Counted from the first letter of the stretch, positions 27,138-36,896 are shown. The stretch: DNA of 64,000 nucleotides from Actinomycetaceae bacterium (GCA_030540715.1 JAUNVQ010000005.1:1-64000); one strand, 5' to 3'. Program-made: numbers and translations. The notes: a model not told the origin generated them from the letters alone.

Positions 27138-28592
27138 ATAGAAAAAAATAATAATAATGATCCAGCTTGCAAGGCTACGTTTGCCTCATTTGGCGTTCAC
27201 CCCCTAATCTGTGAAGCTCTAGAAAATAAAGGTATCACCACCCCCTTCCCCATTCAGCAACTCACTTTGCCCGTCGCCCTCAAACAACATGACATCATTG
27301 GGCAAGCAAAAACGGGAACAGGAAAGACTTTAGGCTTTGCTCTCCCCATTCTTTGTACACTAGCCAAAGAAACCAGCGAATACGTGAAACCGCGTGCCTG
27401 TGTTATCGCCCCCACCCGAGAACTTGCCAAACAGGTTGCTCAAGATTTTCGTGATGCCGGAAAGCTCCTGGAAGTGCGCGTAACAGAGGTCTATGGAGGT
27501 GTTGGCTTTGACCGTCAACTATCGGAACTAAAGTCAGGTTGCGACGTTGTTGTTGGTACACCTGGCCGTATGATTGACCTCATTAAACGCCGAATTCTTG
27601 ATCTAAGCCATGTTGATACTATCGTATTGGACGAGGCCGACGAAATGCTTGATCTTGGCTTCCTTCCCGATGTTGAACGCCTTATGTCATCGGCAAAAAA
27701 TCGACGCCACACGATGTTGTTTTCCGCAACGATGCCAGCACCTATTGTTGCGTTGGCGCGTCGCTACATGAACCAACCCACCCATATACGTGCTCAGGAT
27801 CCTGATAATGAATCCCACACTGTCACCAATGTGCGCCAACTGGTGTATCGCTGCCACGAAATGAATAAAATTGAGGTACTTGCACGTATTCTTCAGGCAC
27901 GCGAACGCGGCCTAACTATCGTTTTTTCACAAACAAAACGAGCTGCACAACGCGTGTACACCGATCTTGTTCACAGGGGATTCGCCTGCGCTACAATCCA
28001 CGGTGACCTGCAGCAGCGTGTGCGTGAAAAAGCCCTGAAGGCACTTCGTGCAGGTGATGTTGATGTACTGGTAGCAACCGATGTTGCAGCACGTGGCCTT
28101 GATGTTGACGACGTAACGCACGTGATTAACTATCAGTGCCCCGAAGATGCGAAAACCTATATTCACCGTATTGGTCGCACAGCGCGCGCTGGAGCAAAAG
28201 GTACGGCGATCACGTTTGTTGACTGGGCTGATACAGTTCGCTGGCATACGATTGTTCGTGAGTTGAAACTGGATGCATCTCTGGTCAAACCTGTCGAAAC
28301 GTATCACACTTCCGAGCACCTGTATTCTGACGTTGACATTCCCCGTGATACGGGCGGCGACTTGCCACAAGCGCAGCGAACACGTAAAGGACTTGGCACA
28401 CACACTTCGGCTTATACTCACCAGGGTCACGGTGCTCGTGAAACGGGACGCGGTGGTGGGCGCGGTCGTTCCTATAGTGGAGGGCGAAGCGGTGGATCTG
28501 CTGGCAGGAACCGGAAACACAGCGACTCATCACGGCGCAGTGATGGCATAAAGGGCCAGCAGCGCCGTAGAAATAATCGCAAACGCTCCTAG
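27135..28592 (+). CDS. DEAD-box ATP-dependent RNA helicase (RhlE-like)
   Basis: SF2 RNA helicase with all motifs: Q motif (PFPIQQLTLPVA), AKTGTGKT, PTRELA, VVGTPGRM, DEAD, SAT, VATDVAARGLD and HRIGRTARAG. The last ~80 residues form an Arg/Gly/Ser-rich tail (GRGGGRGRSYSGGRSGG) typical of non-specific RNA binding in cold-shock or ribosome-assembly helicases. Counterpart of Rv3211 by position. The start is uncertain: ATG 27135 or GTG 27132 are supported by the -10 element immediately upstream, whereas TTG 27108 at the frame opening has AGGAAG directly adjacent. Confidence 0.92.
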   Translation: MIEKNNNNDPACKATFASFGVHPLICEALENKGITTPFPIQQLTLPVALKQHDIIGQAKTGTGKTLGFALPILCTLAKETSEYVKPRACVIAPTRELAKQVAQDFRDAGKLLEVRVTEVYGGVGFDRQLSELKSGCDVVVGTPGRMIDLIKRRILDLSHVDTIVLDEADEMLDLGFLPDVERLMSSAKNRRHTMLFSATMPAPIVALARRYMNQPTHIRAQDPDNESHTVTNVRQLVYRCHEMNKIEVLARILQARERGLTIVFSQTKRAAQRVYTDLVHRGFACATIHGDLQQRVREKALKALRAGDVDVLVATDVAARGLDVDDVTHVINYQCPEDAKTYIHRIGRTARAGAKGTAITFVDWADTVRWHTIVRELKLDASLVKPVETYHTSEHLYSDVDIPRDTGGDLPQAQRTRKGLGTHTSAYTHQGHGARETGRGGGRGRSYSGGRSGGSAGRNRKHSDSSRRSDGIKGQQRRRNNRKRS

Positions 28593-28599
28593 ATTCACA

Positions 28600-29463
28600 C
28601 TAGCGCGGCCAGATAATATTAAGGGCCCCCTGTGTTTCAATGGCTTCAACAACTGCTGGATCAGTGAGGTTTTCACCTAAACGATTTGGTTTTCCTTTCC
28701 CGTGATAATCGGATGAACCTGTCACGGGAATACCGAATTGACGTGCAATAGCAAGCACTTCGGCAACCTCATCATCACTGTGGTCACGATGATAGGCTTC
28801 CAGTCCAAAGAGCCCTGCCCGCACCATTTGCTCGATAATATCAATAGGAACCAGTTTTTGTCGCCTCGATGCCCGCGGATGCGCATAGACAGGCACACCG
28901 CCCGCTTCACGAATCGTTGCAATGACATCAAGTACATCAGGTGCACAATAAATAACATAGTAGGGCGAACCGTTATAGAGCACTTTGTTGAAACATTCGC
29001 TACGATCGGTAAAATACCCCGCACTCACCAATGCGTCTGCAATATGAGGTCTGCCAATAGCTACGCCTTCTTGAGCATGGGAATAAACGTTCTCTAAAGA
29101 AATACGGTAATCGCGAGCCAAAAGCTCCACCATCTTTTTGACACGCTCAGTCCGCGCGTTTTTTACGTCCTCAAATAAACGCTTCAGCCCCTGATCATCA
29201 CCTTGATGCAGATACGAAAGCATGTGGACTGAACGCCCCATAGCGGAACCGTCCACGTATGCTTTACACGATATTTCTGTTCCGCGTATCAGAGCAACAC
29301 CGCTGGAGTTCACCGCTTTTTCGGCTTCTTTCCAGCCATCAACTGTGTCGTGGTCAGTCAATCCCACCATATCAAGTCCAGCCTGACCAGCTTTGAGCAT
29401 TAACTGTGTTGGCGTATCTGTACCATCGGAAAAACATGAATGTGTGTGAAGGTCAATTCGCAT
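28600..29463 (-). CDS. PHP-domain phosphoesterase (YciV/TrpH family)
   Basis: Metal-dependent PHP enzyme; the E. coli relative (YciV, RNase AM) shortens RNA 5' ends and hydrolyses 3',5'-bisphosphonucleotides. Metal ligands are visible in DLHTHSCFSDG (residues 4-14), LTDHDTVDGW, the RGTEISC segment, GRPHIADAL, YAHPRAS and GSSDYHG. Length 287 is usual. ATG 29463 is preferred: GAGG lies six bases before it, and MRIDLHTHS is the family N-terminus; ATG 29475 would add four residues. It converges with the DEAD-box gene, with only 7 bp between the ends. Confidence 0.88.
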   Translation of the reverse strand: MRIDLHTHSCFSDGTDTPTQLMLKAGQAGLDMVGLTDHDTVDGWKEAEKAVNSSGVALIRGTEISCKAYVDGSAMGRSVHMLSYLHQGDDQGLKRLFEDVKNARTERVKKMVELLARDYRISLENVYSHAQEGVAIGRPHIADALVSAGYFTDRSECFNKVLYNGSPYYVIYCAPDVLDVIATIREAGGVPVYAHPRASRRQKLVPIDIIEQMVRAGLFGLEAYHRDHSDDEVAEVLAIARQFGIPVTGSSDYHGKGKPNRLGENLTDPAVVEAIETQGALNIIWPR

Positions 29464-29608
29464 AGTCATCCTCATAGGATCTAGGATAGTATGCTCAGGG
29501 ATAAACTGCAGATAAGATCACTTTTGTCAGGCACAATAGATGGTAAGACCATGACACAGCATCGAAGTCACCTGGCCTTGCCATAACCACACAAAGAAGG
29601 AGTTAGCT

Positions 29609-31183
29609 ATGGGAGGAAATGACAATATGGAACAGGCTCTTGAAGACCGTGTCAACAACAGGTCACGACGCGTTGAGAATCCAAATTTTGCGCAATATAT
29701 CGGTTCGAACTGGTTACCGCGTCAAAATGATGATGTCGTGCGTGGGCCTGCCGCCGATTACCTGCCCGAACGCTACCGGAAATTGGGTGAACAATTTTTA
29801 GGAGAACGTCTGGTAATTCCTGCGGGGCCATTGAAGGTACGCTCAAACGATACAGACTATCGGTTCCGTGCACATTCCGCTTTTGCCCACCTGACAGGAC
29901 TTGGTGGCGAAGATGAACCCGATGCAGTACTTGTATGCGAACCACTCACCGATAGACAAGGAACGCCACTACCAGAAGTAAACAAACACGAAACCGAAGA
30001 TGCTACCCATCGCGGTGTGTTGTACTTTAAACCCCGAGCTCCACGAGGCTCAGATGAGTTTTATGCGGATTCTCGCTATGGAGAATTTTGGGTAGGCCCA
30101 CGCCCAAGCCTTGAAGAAATGGAAACGCTTACGGGCTTGCACTGTGCCGATATTGATACTCTTGGTGATGCTTTAGCGAAGAATCTGGGGCAGGGTCACG
30201 TTCAGTTACGTATTGTTCGAAATGTTGACGTCACTGTTGAAAAAATGGCTCAACAGGCACGCAAAGATGCAGGCCTTCCCTATGGTGATGACGCGAAAAC
30301 TGCCGATGAAAAGCTAGAAGAAGCGCTGTCAACCCTGCGCCTATGCAAGGATGCTTACGAGATTTCTGAACTTCAGCACTCCGTTGATGTGACAAAGATC
30401 GGTTTTGAAGAAATGCTCCAGGTGCTGCCCGAGGCCGCCGGCCACCATCGAGGTGAACGTGTACTTGAAGGTGCCTTTGCTGCCAGGGCGCGCATTGACG
30501 GCAATGGACTGGGTTATGACACCATTGTGGGGGCTGGCAACCATGCCTGCACACTGCATTGGATTACAAATGATGGCCCCGTCAACGAGGGCGATATGGT
30601 GCTGATTGATGCCGGTGTCGAAGCCGATTCTCTTTATACCGCAGACATTACGCGCACTTTCCCCGTTAATGGACGCTTTAACCCTGTTCAGCGCAAGGTC
30701 TATCAAGCGGTACTAGACGCATGTGAGGCGGCCCTGGCCCAAGCCAATACACAGGGCTGTAAGTTCCGTGACCTTCACGATGCTGCCGTAAAAGTACTGG
30801 TGGACTACTTGGATGAATGGGGAATTCTTCCGGTATCAAAAGAAGAATCCCTTTCACCAAATGGCCAACATCACCGCAGGTGGATGCCCCATGGAGTATC
30901 TCATCACCTAGGGATTGATGTTCATGACTGTGCCCAGGCATCAAAAGAGATGTATCTTGATGCCACATTGGAACCAGGCATGTGCTTTACCATTGAGCCG
31001 GGACTGTACTTCCATAAAGACGATGCCATGATTCCAAAGGAATTCCGTGGAATGGGTGTACGTATTGAAGATGACGTTATTATTACCGAATCAGGTGCAG
31101 CTGTGCGCCTGAGTGAAGATATTCCACGCACTATTGATGACGTTGAAGCATGGATGGCTGAAGTACAGCGCCGCAAAGGATAA
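29609..31183 (+). CDS. pepP: Xaa-Pro aminopeptidase (M24B)
   Basis: Dinuclear-metal peptidase that removes N-terminal residues before proline. Five metal ligands of the pita-bread fold are seen: IDAGVEAD and ADITRTFP (two Asp), SHHLGIDVHD (His), FTIEPGLYF (Glu) and VRIEDDVIIT (Glu). The N-terminal ~230 residues form the creatinase-type domain (RFRAHSAFAHLTGL). 524 residues, slightly longer than E. coli PepP (441), as is usual in actinobacteria. Start ATG 29609 has AAGGAG upstream. It ends before the oligopeptide ABC genes on the other strand, so peptide uptake and breakdown are adjacent here. Confidence 0.93.
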   Translation: MGGNDNMEQALEDRVNNRSRRVENPNFAQYIGSNWLPRQNDDVVRGPAADYLPERYRKLGEQFLGERLVIPAGPLKVRSNDTDYRFRAHSAFAHLTGLGGEDEPDAVLVCEPLTDRQGTPLPEVNKHETEDATHRGVLYFKPRAPRGSDEFYADSRYGEFWVGPRPSLEEMETLTGLHCADIDTLGDALAKNLGQGHVQLRIVRNVDVTVEKMAQQARKDAGLPYGDDAKTADEKLEEALSTLRLCKDAYEISELQHSVDVTKIGFEEMLQVLPEAAGHHRGERVLEGAFAARARIDGNGLGYDTIVGAGNHACTLHWITNDGPVNEGDMVLIDAGVEADSLYTADITRTFPVNGRFNPVQRKVYQAVLDACEAALAQANTQGCKFRDLHDAAVKVLVDYLDEWGILPVSKEESLSPNGQHHRRWMPHGVSHHLGIDVHDCAQASKEMYLDATLEPGMCFTIEPGLYFHKDDAMIPKEFRGMGVRIEDDVIITESGAAVRLSEDIPRTIDDVEAWMAEVQRRKG

Positions 31184-31310
31184 TATACTTCACCACAACA
31201 CTACATTACTGATACCGATGAGCCTGAGATTCAGGCACATATTTGCACATGAAGAGTTGGAACAGTGAAATTTTGAAGAAGTCTATATCGTTTCTTCGGA
31301 TAATACACAA

Positions 31311-31355
31311 GGATGCCCCTGTTGCTCATTGTGAATATGAGCTACAGGGGCATCC
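31311..31355. terminator. Long hairpin between pepP and the opp operon
   Basis: Perfect 12-bp outer stem (31311-31322 GGATGCCCCTGT, 31344-31355) continues after one mismatch into an inner stem GCTCAT/ATGAGC around a 7-nt loop. It lies between convergent genes and probably terminates both transcripts; there is no long T run on either side. Confidence 0.65.
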
Positions 31356-31408
31356 ACATTAGGTTTCATCATAGAGGGCAAGCCACCGCTACGCCCTCTT
31401 CACATATT

Positions 31409-33124
31409 CTAGGCATCATGGTAGCCACTACGACCAGCCAAAACAGACCCACCGGGCACAGCCTCGATAAGCTCACGCGTATAGGCTTGCTGCGGGTTAT
31501 CGAAGATATCGTCGGCTGGGCCTTGTTCAACAACTTTGCCGTGTTCCATCACCACGATGTCGTCAGCATTTTCACGCACAACGGCAAGGTCGTGAGTGAT
31601 AAACAGATACGACAGATTCATTTTTGCCTGCAAGTCATTGAGCAGATGCAAGATTTGATCTTGAACAAGCACATCCAAAGCAGACACAGCCTCGTCCAAC
31701 ACAACGACCTCTGGTTTCAAGGCAAGTGCGCGGGCTATAGCAACACGCTGACGCTGACCACCGGAAAGTTCATCGGGATAGCGTCGCATCGCTGAGCGCG
31801 GCAGTGACACAAGATCAAGCAATTCTGCTACCCAATTTTCACGCGCCTTCTTATCGCCTCCTGTTTTGTGGATACGCAAAGGTTCTTCAATACAGCGAAA
31901 CACCGTGAAAGTAGGATCCAAGGAACCATATGGATTTTGGAAAACTACCTGCAATTTACGGCGCATCGCAAACAGGGCCGCTTTATCCAGGGTAGAAAGA
32001 TCTGTCCCCTCGTAATAGACCTTACCTTCTGTAGGATCGATAAGGTTTAACACGATATTGGCTACCGTCGATTTACCCGAACCAGACTCCCCTACCAGTG
32101 CCAAAGTTGTTCCGCGTCGCAGCGTAAAGGATACATTATCTACTGCCTTAAACTGCTTATCAGCCCCCTTGGCACCGCGAATATCAAAAATCTTTGTGAG
32201 GTTTTCAACGCGGATAACCTCTTTATCAGACTTTTGGTCGCCAAGGCCCATAAGTTTGTCTTCACTGTTATCAATACCCTTAGCATGTGCACTTTGGATA
32301 CGTGCAGAAGCAAGCGACGGAGCGGCCTTGACCAGACGCTGCGTATAGGGATGCTGCGGATCACGTAAAATCTGCAGTGACGGCCCCGATTCAACAATGC
32401 GACCACGGTGCATCACTACCAGGTGTTCAGCACGTTCAGCAGCCAAGCCAAGATCGTGGGTAATAAACATGACAGCGGTTCCCATTTCAGCAGTCAAGTT
32501 TTGCAAGTGGTCAAGGATTCTACGTTGAACAGTAACGTCCAAAGCCGATGTTGGTTCATCAGCAATCAACAGGTCAGGCTTTGCAGCCAAGCCCATTGCA
32601 ATAAGCGCGCGCTGGCGCATACCGCCTGAAAACTCGTGCGGATACTGTTTTGAACGCCTGGCGGCGTCGTCAAGACCAGCATGTTCCAGGGTCTCGATGG
32701 CAACCTTGTGAACATCGGAGCCCTTAGCAATGTTGTTAGCGATAAGAGATTCCTCAACCTGTTTGCCAATACGGTAAACAGGGTTAAGGTTTGACATGGG
32801 GTCTTGTGGAACCAAACCGATCTGGTCGCCACGCAAACGCACCATCTGTTTTTCAGTGTATCCAGCGATGTCTTCGCCCTTAAACAAAATCTTGCCACCC
32901 GTGACACGACCAGTTCCTGGAAGTAAACCGATTACTGCATGTGCGGTAGTTGATTTACCCGAACCAGACTCCCCCACAATAGCGATTGATTGACCGGGAT
33001 AAATCGTCAGATTGGCCTTGCGCACAGCGGGAACCATACCGGTTGATGACTTGAAGGCAACCTCTAAATCCACCAGTTCCAACAGTGGTTCGGGTTGTTC
33101 GTTGATAGTTGTTTTTGTAGTCAT
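31409..33124 (-). CDS. Oligopeptide/dipeptide ABC transporter, fused OppD-OppF ATPase
   Basis: Two complete ABC ATPases in one chain: domain 1 (about residues 10-260) with VGESGSGKSTTAH and EFSGGMRQRALIAM; domain 2 (about 295-550) with VGESGSGKSTVAN and ELSGGQRQRVAIAR. Each is followed by an oligopeptide-type C-terminal extension with HPYTQRLV or QAYTRELI. Such DppD-DppF fusions are known in actinobacteria. It powers uptake through the permeases encoded just upstream; its ATG shares one base with the stop of oppC (TAATG), so translation is coupled. Confidence 0.94.
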   Translation of the reverse strand: MTTKTTINEQPEPLLELVDLEVAFKSSTGMVPAVRKANLTIYPGQSIAIVGESGSGKSTTAHAVIGLLPGTGRVTGGKILFKGEDIAGYTEKQMVRLRGDQIGLVPQDPMSNLNPVYRIGKQVEESLIANNIAKGSDVHKVAIETLEHAGLDDAARRSKQYPHEFSGGMRQRALIAMGLAAKPDLLIADEPTSALDVTVQRRILDHLQNLTAEMGTAVMFITHDLGLAAERAEHLVVMHRGRIVESGPSLQILRDPQHPYTQRLVKAAPSLASARIQSAHAKGIDNSEDKLMGLGDQKSDKEVIRVENLTKIFDIRGAKGADKQFKAVDNVSFTLRRGTTLALVGESGSGKSTVANIVLNLIDPTEGKVYYEGTDLSTLDKAALFAMRRKLQVVFQNPYGSLDPTFTVFRCIEEPLRIHKTGGDKKARENWVAELLDLVSLPRSAMRRYPDELSGGQRQRVAIARALALKPEVVVLDEAVSALDVLVQDQILHLLNDLQAKMNLSYLFITHDLAVVRENADDIVVMEHGKVVEQGPADDIFDNPQQAYTRELIEAVPGGSVLAGRSGYHDA

Positions 33125-34107
33125 TACACATCCTTTGCTTTGCGGCCAAGCGCGTCACGAACAACATCGCCCATCATAATAAACCCAAGTACGGTAAAGG
33201 CTAATGCTAATGACGGGTAGAACAGTACCATTGGGTTATCGCGCAAACTATGTTGTGCCTGAGATATATCGCCACCCCACGATACTGATGTATCCGGCAG
33301 GCCAATACCCAAAAATGACAGGGAGGCTTCGGCAACGATGAAGGTACCTAATGCAACGGTGGCGTAGACAATAATAGGGGCCATAGCGTTAGGCAAAATA
33401 TGTTTCATCAAAATCTGTGGCGAAGGCATTCCTAATGCTTTAGCAGCAATCACAAACTCATCGTGTTTGGTTGACATCACCGAACCGCGAGTGATACGTG
33501 CAATCTGCGTCCAACCAAAAATGCCAAGAACCAGAGCCACGCTCCATGTCGAACGGCTATCACGGAACATTTGCATAATAACAATCGCTGCCAGCAGCAA
33601 TGGGATGGCAAAGAAAATATCGACAATACGCGAGATAATGGCATCAATCCATCCACCAACATAGCCGGCAACAGCACCTAAGAACACACCGATAACCGTT
33701 GCGATAAGGGTGGAAATCACACCCACTGTTACCGAGGCGCGAGCACCGTAGACCATCCTGGCATACAAGTCACACCCCTGCTTATCAAAACCAAGAACAT
33801 GGCCGCCTTGAGCGCCCTCTAAACTGAACTTAATGTCGCAGTAGCGAGGGTCTTGTGAAGTAAAAATCCACGGAACAATCGCCATCAAAAGAGCAGTCAA
33901 AATTATAAGCGCCGATACCCAAAATAAAGGACGCTTACGCATTTTCTTCCAGGCTTCGCCCCATAAAGACGACGGTGCGGATTCATCCTTGACGGCATCA
34001 ACCGCTCCAAGACCAGTTTCATCGACATCAGAAACATAGTGTTGCTGCGTTGAATAACGCGCAATAAGTCTATTATCTACAGTTTTTTCATCACGTTCTT
34101 TAGGCAT
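33124..34107 (-). CDS. oppC: Oligopeptide ABC transporter permease OppC
   Basis: BPD_transp_1 membrane subunit, 327 residues. The N-terminal ~50 residues are hydrophilic, followed by the first helix (ALIILTALLMAIVPWIF), a short outside loop (QDPRYCDIKF) and the permease core with the EAA-type loop AKALGMPSPQILMKHILPNAM contacting the ATPase. The end of the core, SLSFLGIGLPDTSVSWG, is typical of OppC/DppC. It overlaps oppB by 8 bp and oppDF by one base. Confidence 0.94.
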   Translation of the reverse strand: MPKERDEKTVDNRLIARYSTQQHYVSDVDETGLGAVDAVKDESAPSSLWGEAWKKMRKRPLFWVSALIILTALLMAIVPWIFTSQDPRYCDIKFSLEGAQGGHVLGFDKQGCDLYARMVYGARASVTVGVISTLIATVIGVFLGAVAGYVGGWIDAIISRIVDIFFAIPLLLAAIVIMQMFRDSRSTWSVALVLGIFGWTQIARITRGSVMSTKHDEFVIAAKALGMPSPQILMKHILPNAMAPIIVYATVALGTFIVAEASLSFLGIGLPDTSVSWGGDISQAQHSLRDNPMVLFYPSLALAFTVLGFIMMGDVVRDALGRKAKDV

Positions 34108-35026
34108 AGCGAATCCTTGGGTCTAGTGCGGCATACAGCAGATCAACCAACAGGTTGGCCAACATATATACAAGAATCAAAACGGTAGTAAACCCTACTA
34201 CGGTGGCAGGTTCTCCCAGAAGAATAGCTTTGAATAAAACATTTCCTACACCGGGTATATTGAAAATACCTTCTGTGATAATGGCGCCACCCATAAGTGC
34301 GCCAAGGTCACCGCCAAGGAATGTTGACACGGGAATAAGTGAGTTTCTGAGTACATGGCGACGCAGGACCAAATTATTTTTGAGACCTTTCGCCCGTGCT
34401 GTACGAACATAATCGGCATTGAGGTTTTCGCTCACCTCTTGGCGCGTTAATCGTAAAACGTAGGCAAGTGATACTGCCCCGAGGACGATAGCCGGCATCA
34501 TCAGTGAATACCAAGGTTGAGACGATCGGTATGTTACTGGAAGAAGATCTAGTTGCCAACCAATGACGAACTGCGCAACAAAGCCAATAACGAAGGTGGG
34601 AACCGCAATAACAACAAGAGACAACACAAGTACCGTGGAATCAAAGATACCACCGCGTTTAATACCGGCATAAAACCCCAGAAGAACGCCAAGGATACCT
34701 TCAAAAATTAATGCCATAAAGGCAAGCTGAATTGTTACGGGATAGGCACCAGCAAGAACTTCGGAAACAGGTCGTTGTGAGAAGGTGGTGCCCAAATCTA
34801 GGGTAAAAATACCTTTCAAATACAACAGGTACTGGATGATAAATGGTTTATCCAAGTTGTATTGGGCGCGAATCGCGGCTGCAGCTTCATCACTGAGTCC
34901 TTTTTCACCGCCTAGGGCTTGGACGGGGTCACCTGGCATCAAAAATACCATGGCGTAAATGAGGAATGTGGCACCAAAAAAGACGGGAATCGTCTGTAGG
35001 ATGCGCCTACCAATGTATCGCAGCAT
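34100..35026 (-). CDS. oppB: Oligopeptide ABC transporter permease OppB
   Basis: First permease of the operon: N-terminal MLRYIGRRILQTIPVFFG is the classic OppB/DppB start, followed by the long outside loop (GDPVQALGG) and the EAA loop (RTARAKGLKNNLVLRRHVLRN). 308 residues, usual size. I chose ATG 35026 because the frame upstream (to 35077) encodes residues foreign to the family and overlaps a leader region; the ribosome site there is weak (GAAAG). A hairpin separates it from oppA. Confidence 0.92.
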   Translation of the reverse strand: MLRYIGRRILQTIPVFFGATFLIYAMVFLMPGDPVQALGGEKGLSDEAAAAIRAQYNLDKPFIIQYLLYLKGIFTLDLGTTFSQRPVSEVLAGAYPVTIQLAFMALIFEGILGVLLGFYAGIKRGGIFDSTVLVLSLVVIAVPTFVIGFVAQFVIGWQLDLLPVTYRSSQPWYSLMMPAIVLGAVSLAYVLRLTRQEVSENLNADYVRTARAKGLKNNLVLRRHVLRNSLIPVSTFLGGDLGALMGGAIITEGIFNIPGVGNVLFKAILLGEPATVVGFTTVLILVYMLANLLVDLLYAALDPRIRYA

Positions 35027-35170
35027 AACGTACTTTCTGCATCCAGGCATGACCTGGATGACGTGGATAAGAAGCACATGAAGTACTTAAAGATCGTATG
35101 GAATTATTATCGAACGTACCTAAAGGAAATGCAAAATTTAGGGGTATTGATAATGCGGGAAAACAGACTT

Positions 35171-35202
35171 CATGGCATCTACCCAAAGGGGCAGATGCCA
35201 TG
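35171..35202 (-). terminator. Attenuating hairpin between oppA and oppB
   Basis: Perfect 10-bp stem (CATGGCATCT, 35171-35180, with 35193-35202) and a 12-nt loop. It is in the transcribed 211-bp gap and would let more oppA mRNA than permease mRNA accumulate, the common need for binding proteins. Confidence 0.6.
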
Positions 35203-35237
35203 AATCGTCACTATGTTATAAGGTCATCCACGAAATG

Positions 35238-36896
35238 TTACTTCTTTTCAACAACAACCTGGTAGTACATTGGTACACCGTGCCAGTCAAAAATAACATT
35301 GGATGTACGCTCTGAATGTCCACCTGTAGCCTGTGTAGTCCACAGAGGAATTGAGGGCAGATCATCAAATAAAATCTCTGCTGCTTCATCAGAGAACTTC
35401 TGAATTTCTTTGTCGTCCTTTGACGTACGAATCTTTTGAACAAGATCGTCGAACTTCTTATTGGTGTAATCGCCATCATTTGCGGAACCACCGGTCACAT
35501 AGATTGAACCGTAGTAGTTCACGGGTGAAGGATAGTCGGCTTGCCAACCAGTACGGAAAGCACCCTTCATCTCACGATTAGTCACCTGATCGCGGAAATC
35601 CTTAAATGTTGGGACACCGTTACCGTGGGCATTAACACCCAGTTCCTTCTTAATGGAGTTACATACCGCATCAACCCATTCCTTATGGGATGCATCAGCG
35701 TTATATGCCAGGGTGAAGTCACCTTCGAACTTGGAAATTTCTTCAGCTTTTTTCCACAGTTCGCGTGCTTTATCGGGGTTGAATTCAACGTTTTCAACAC
35801 CCTTAACCTTGTCATTGTAGTAATTAATTGTGGGGTTGAACCAACCCTTAGCAGGCTTAACAACACCGGCGAAGATCTTTTCGCTGATAGTGTCGCGGTC
35901 AATTGCCATCGAGATAGCCTGGCGACGCAGTTTGCCTTCTTCAGTACCGATCTCGAAGTGTGGCTCTTTTGCAGCAATGGTGAAGGTCTGGTGAACGGCC
36001 TGTTCTTGCTGAATGGCGCGCTCACCCAGGTCACTCTTGAACGAGTTCAGCGATGCTGCGGGTATGGTCTTCATGACATCAAGTGTGCCCGACTGAAGAT
36101 CAGCATAGCCAGCATTATCCTGTTGATAAATCTTGAATTCGACGCCGCCGTTCAAGGCCTCACGATCACCTACATACTTGTCGTTTCGAACAGTCTTGAT
36201 GTACTGGTTGTTCTTCCATTCATCGAACTTGTAAGGCCCGTTAGTAACTGGGGCTTTACCGAAGTCGGCTTTGAGCTTGTCGCCATCAAAAGCGACATCG
36301 GGAAGAGGATAGAAAGCAGAGTAGCCAAGTTGGAGCGGGAACGTTGATTCAGGTTCCTTCAAATTCACTTCAAAGGTAAAATCATCAACAACTTTCACAC
36401 CAGAAAGATCACCGTTGCCTTCTTCATCAACGCCTTCAAACGTACCAAACCACCACTGGTTAAGCAGGGCCTGCTTGGTTGTTGCCTGCCATGCTTTGAC
36501 GAAGTTTTCGGCTTTCACAGGTGTGCCGTCAGAGAACTTGCGGTCCTTCTTCAGCTTCACTGTCCATTTCTTATTGTCTTCTGAAGAAATATCTTCAGCC
36601 ACGCCATTGTGAGATTTGCCTTCCTCGTCATAGTAGACCAAGCCTTCCCACAGAACGTCGATAACGTCACCGCCACCTGTCTCGTTGGTATCACCAGGAA
36701 CCAGAGGACGCTGCGGTTCAGTACCGTAGGCAACAATAATCTCATCTGACTTCTTTTTCTGAACGTCTTCTTTCGATGCCTTCTTGACATCACTATTAGA
36801 AGCATCATCATTTCCAGCACCTGAGCAGCCTGTTAAGGCAAGCGACAGTGCTGCTGCACCGGCAAAGAAACCGGTGAGAATCCTTTTCTTCTTCAC
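35238..36896 (-). CDS. oppA: Oligopeptide-binding lipoprotein OppA
   Basis: SBP family 5 binding protein, 552 residues. The signal peptide ends in LALTGC (lipid Cys23), followed by an acidic Asn/Asp/Ser linker. Family segments: GGDVIDVLWEGLVYYDEEGK near the N-terminus, YSAFYPLPDVAFD, RRQAISMAIDRDTI and TGWQADYPSPVNYYG. GTG start at 36896 with AAGGA upstream. First gene of oppA-B-C-DF; peptide specificity cannot be read. The next gene upstream (amino-acid permease) has its own terminator, so this operon starts here. Confidence 0.94.
   Translation of the reverse strand: MKKKRILTGFFAGAAALSLALTGCSGAGNDDASNSDVKKASKEDVQKKKSDEIIVAYGTEPQRPLVPGDTNETGGGDVIDVLWEGLVYYDEEGKSHNGVAEDISSEDNKKWTVKLKKDRKFSDGTPVKAENFVKAWQATTKQALLNQWWFGTFEGVDEEGNGDLSGVKVVDDFTFEVNLKEPESTFPLQLGYSAFYPLPDVAFDGDKLKADFGKAPVTNGPYKFDEWKNNQYIKTVRNDKYVGDREALNGGVEFKIYQQDNAGYADLQSGTLDVMKTIPAASLNSFKSDLGERAIQQEQAVHQTFTIAAKEPHFEIGTEEGKLRRQAISMAIDRDTISEKIFAGVVKPAKGWFNPTINYYNDKVKGVENVEFNPDKARELWKKAEEISKFEGDFTLAYNADASHKEWVDAVCNSIKKELGVNAHGNGVPTFKDFRDQVTNREMKGAFRTGWQADYPSPVNYYGSIYVTGGSANDGDYTNKKFDDLVQKIRTSKDDKEIQKFSDEAAEILFDDLPSIPLWTTQATGGHSERTSNVIFDWHGVPMYYQVVVEKK

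Noticed and set aside
35541..36347. 268-codon plus-strand ORF
   Set aside because: Fully antisense to oppA, which has clear lipobox and family segments; composition (Asn/Phe/Ile/Val-rich) is that of a shadow frame.
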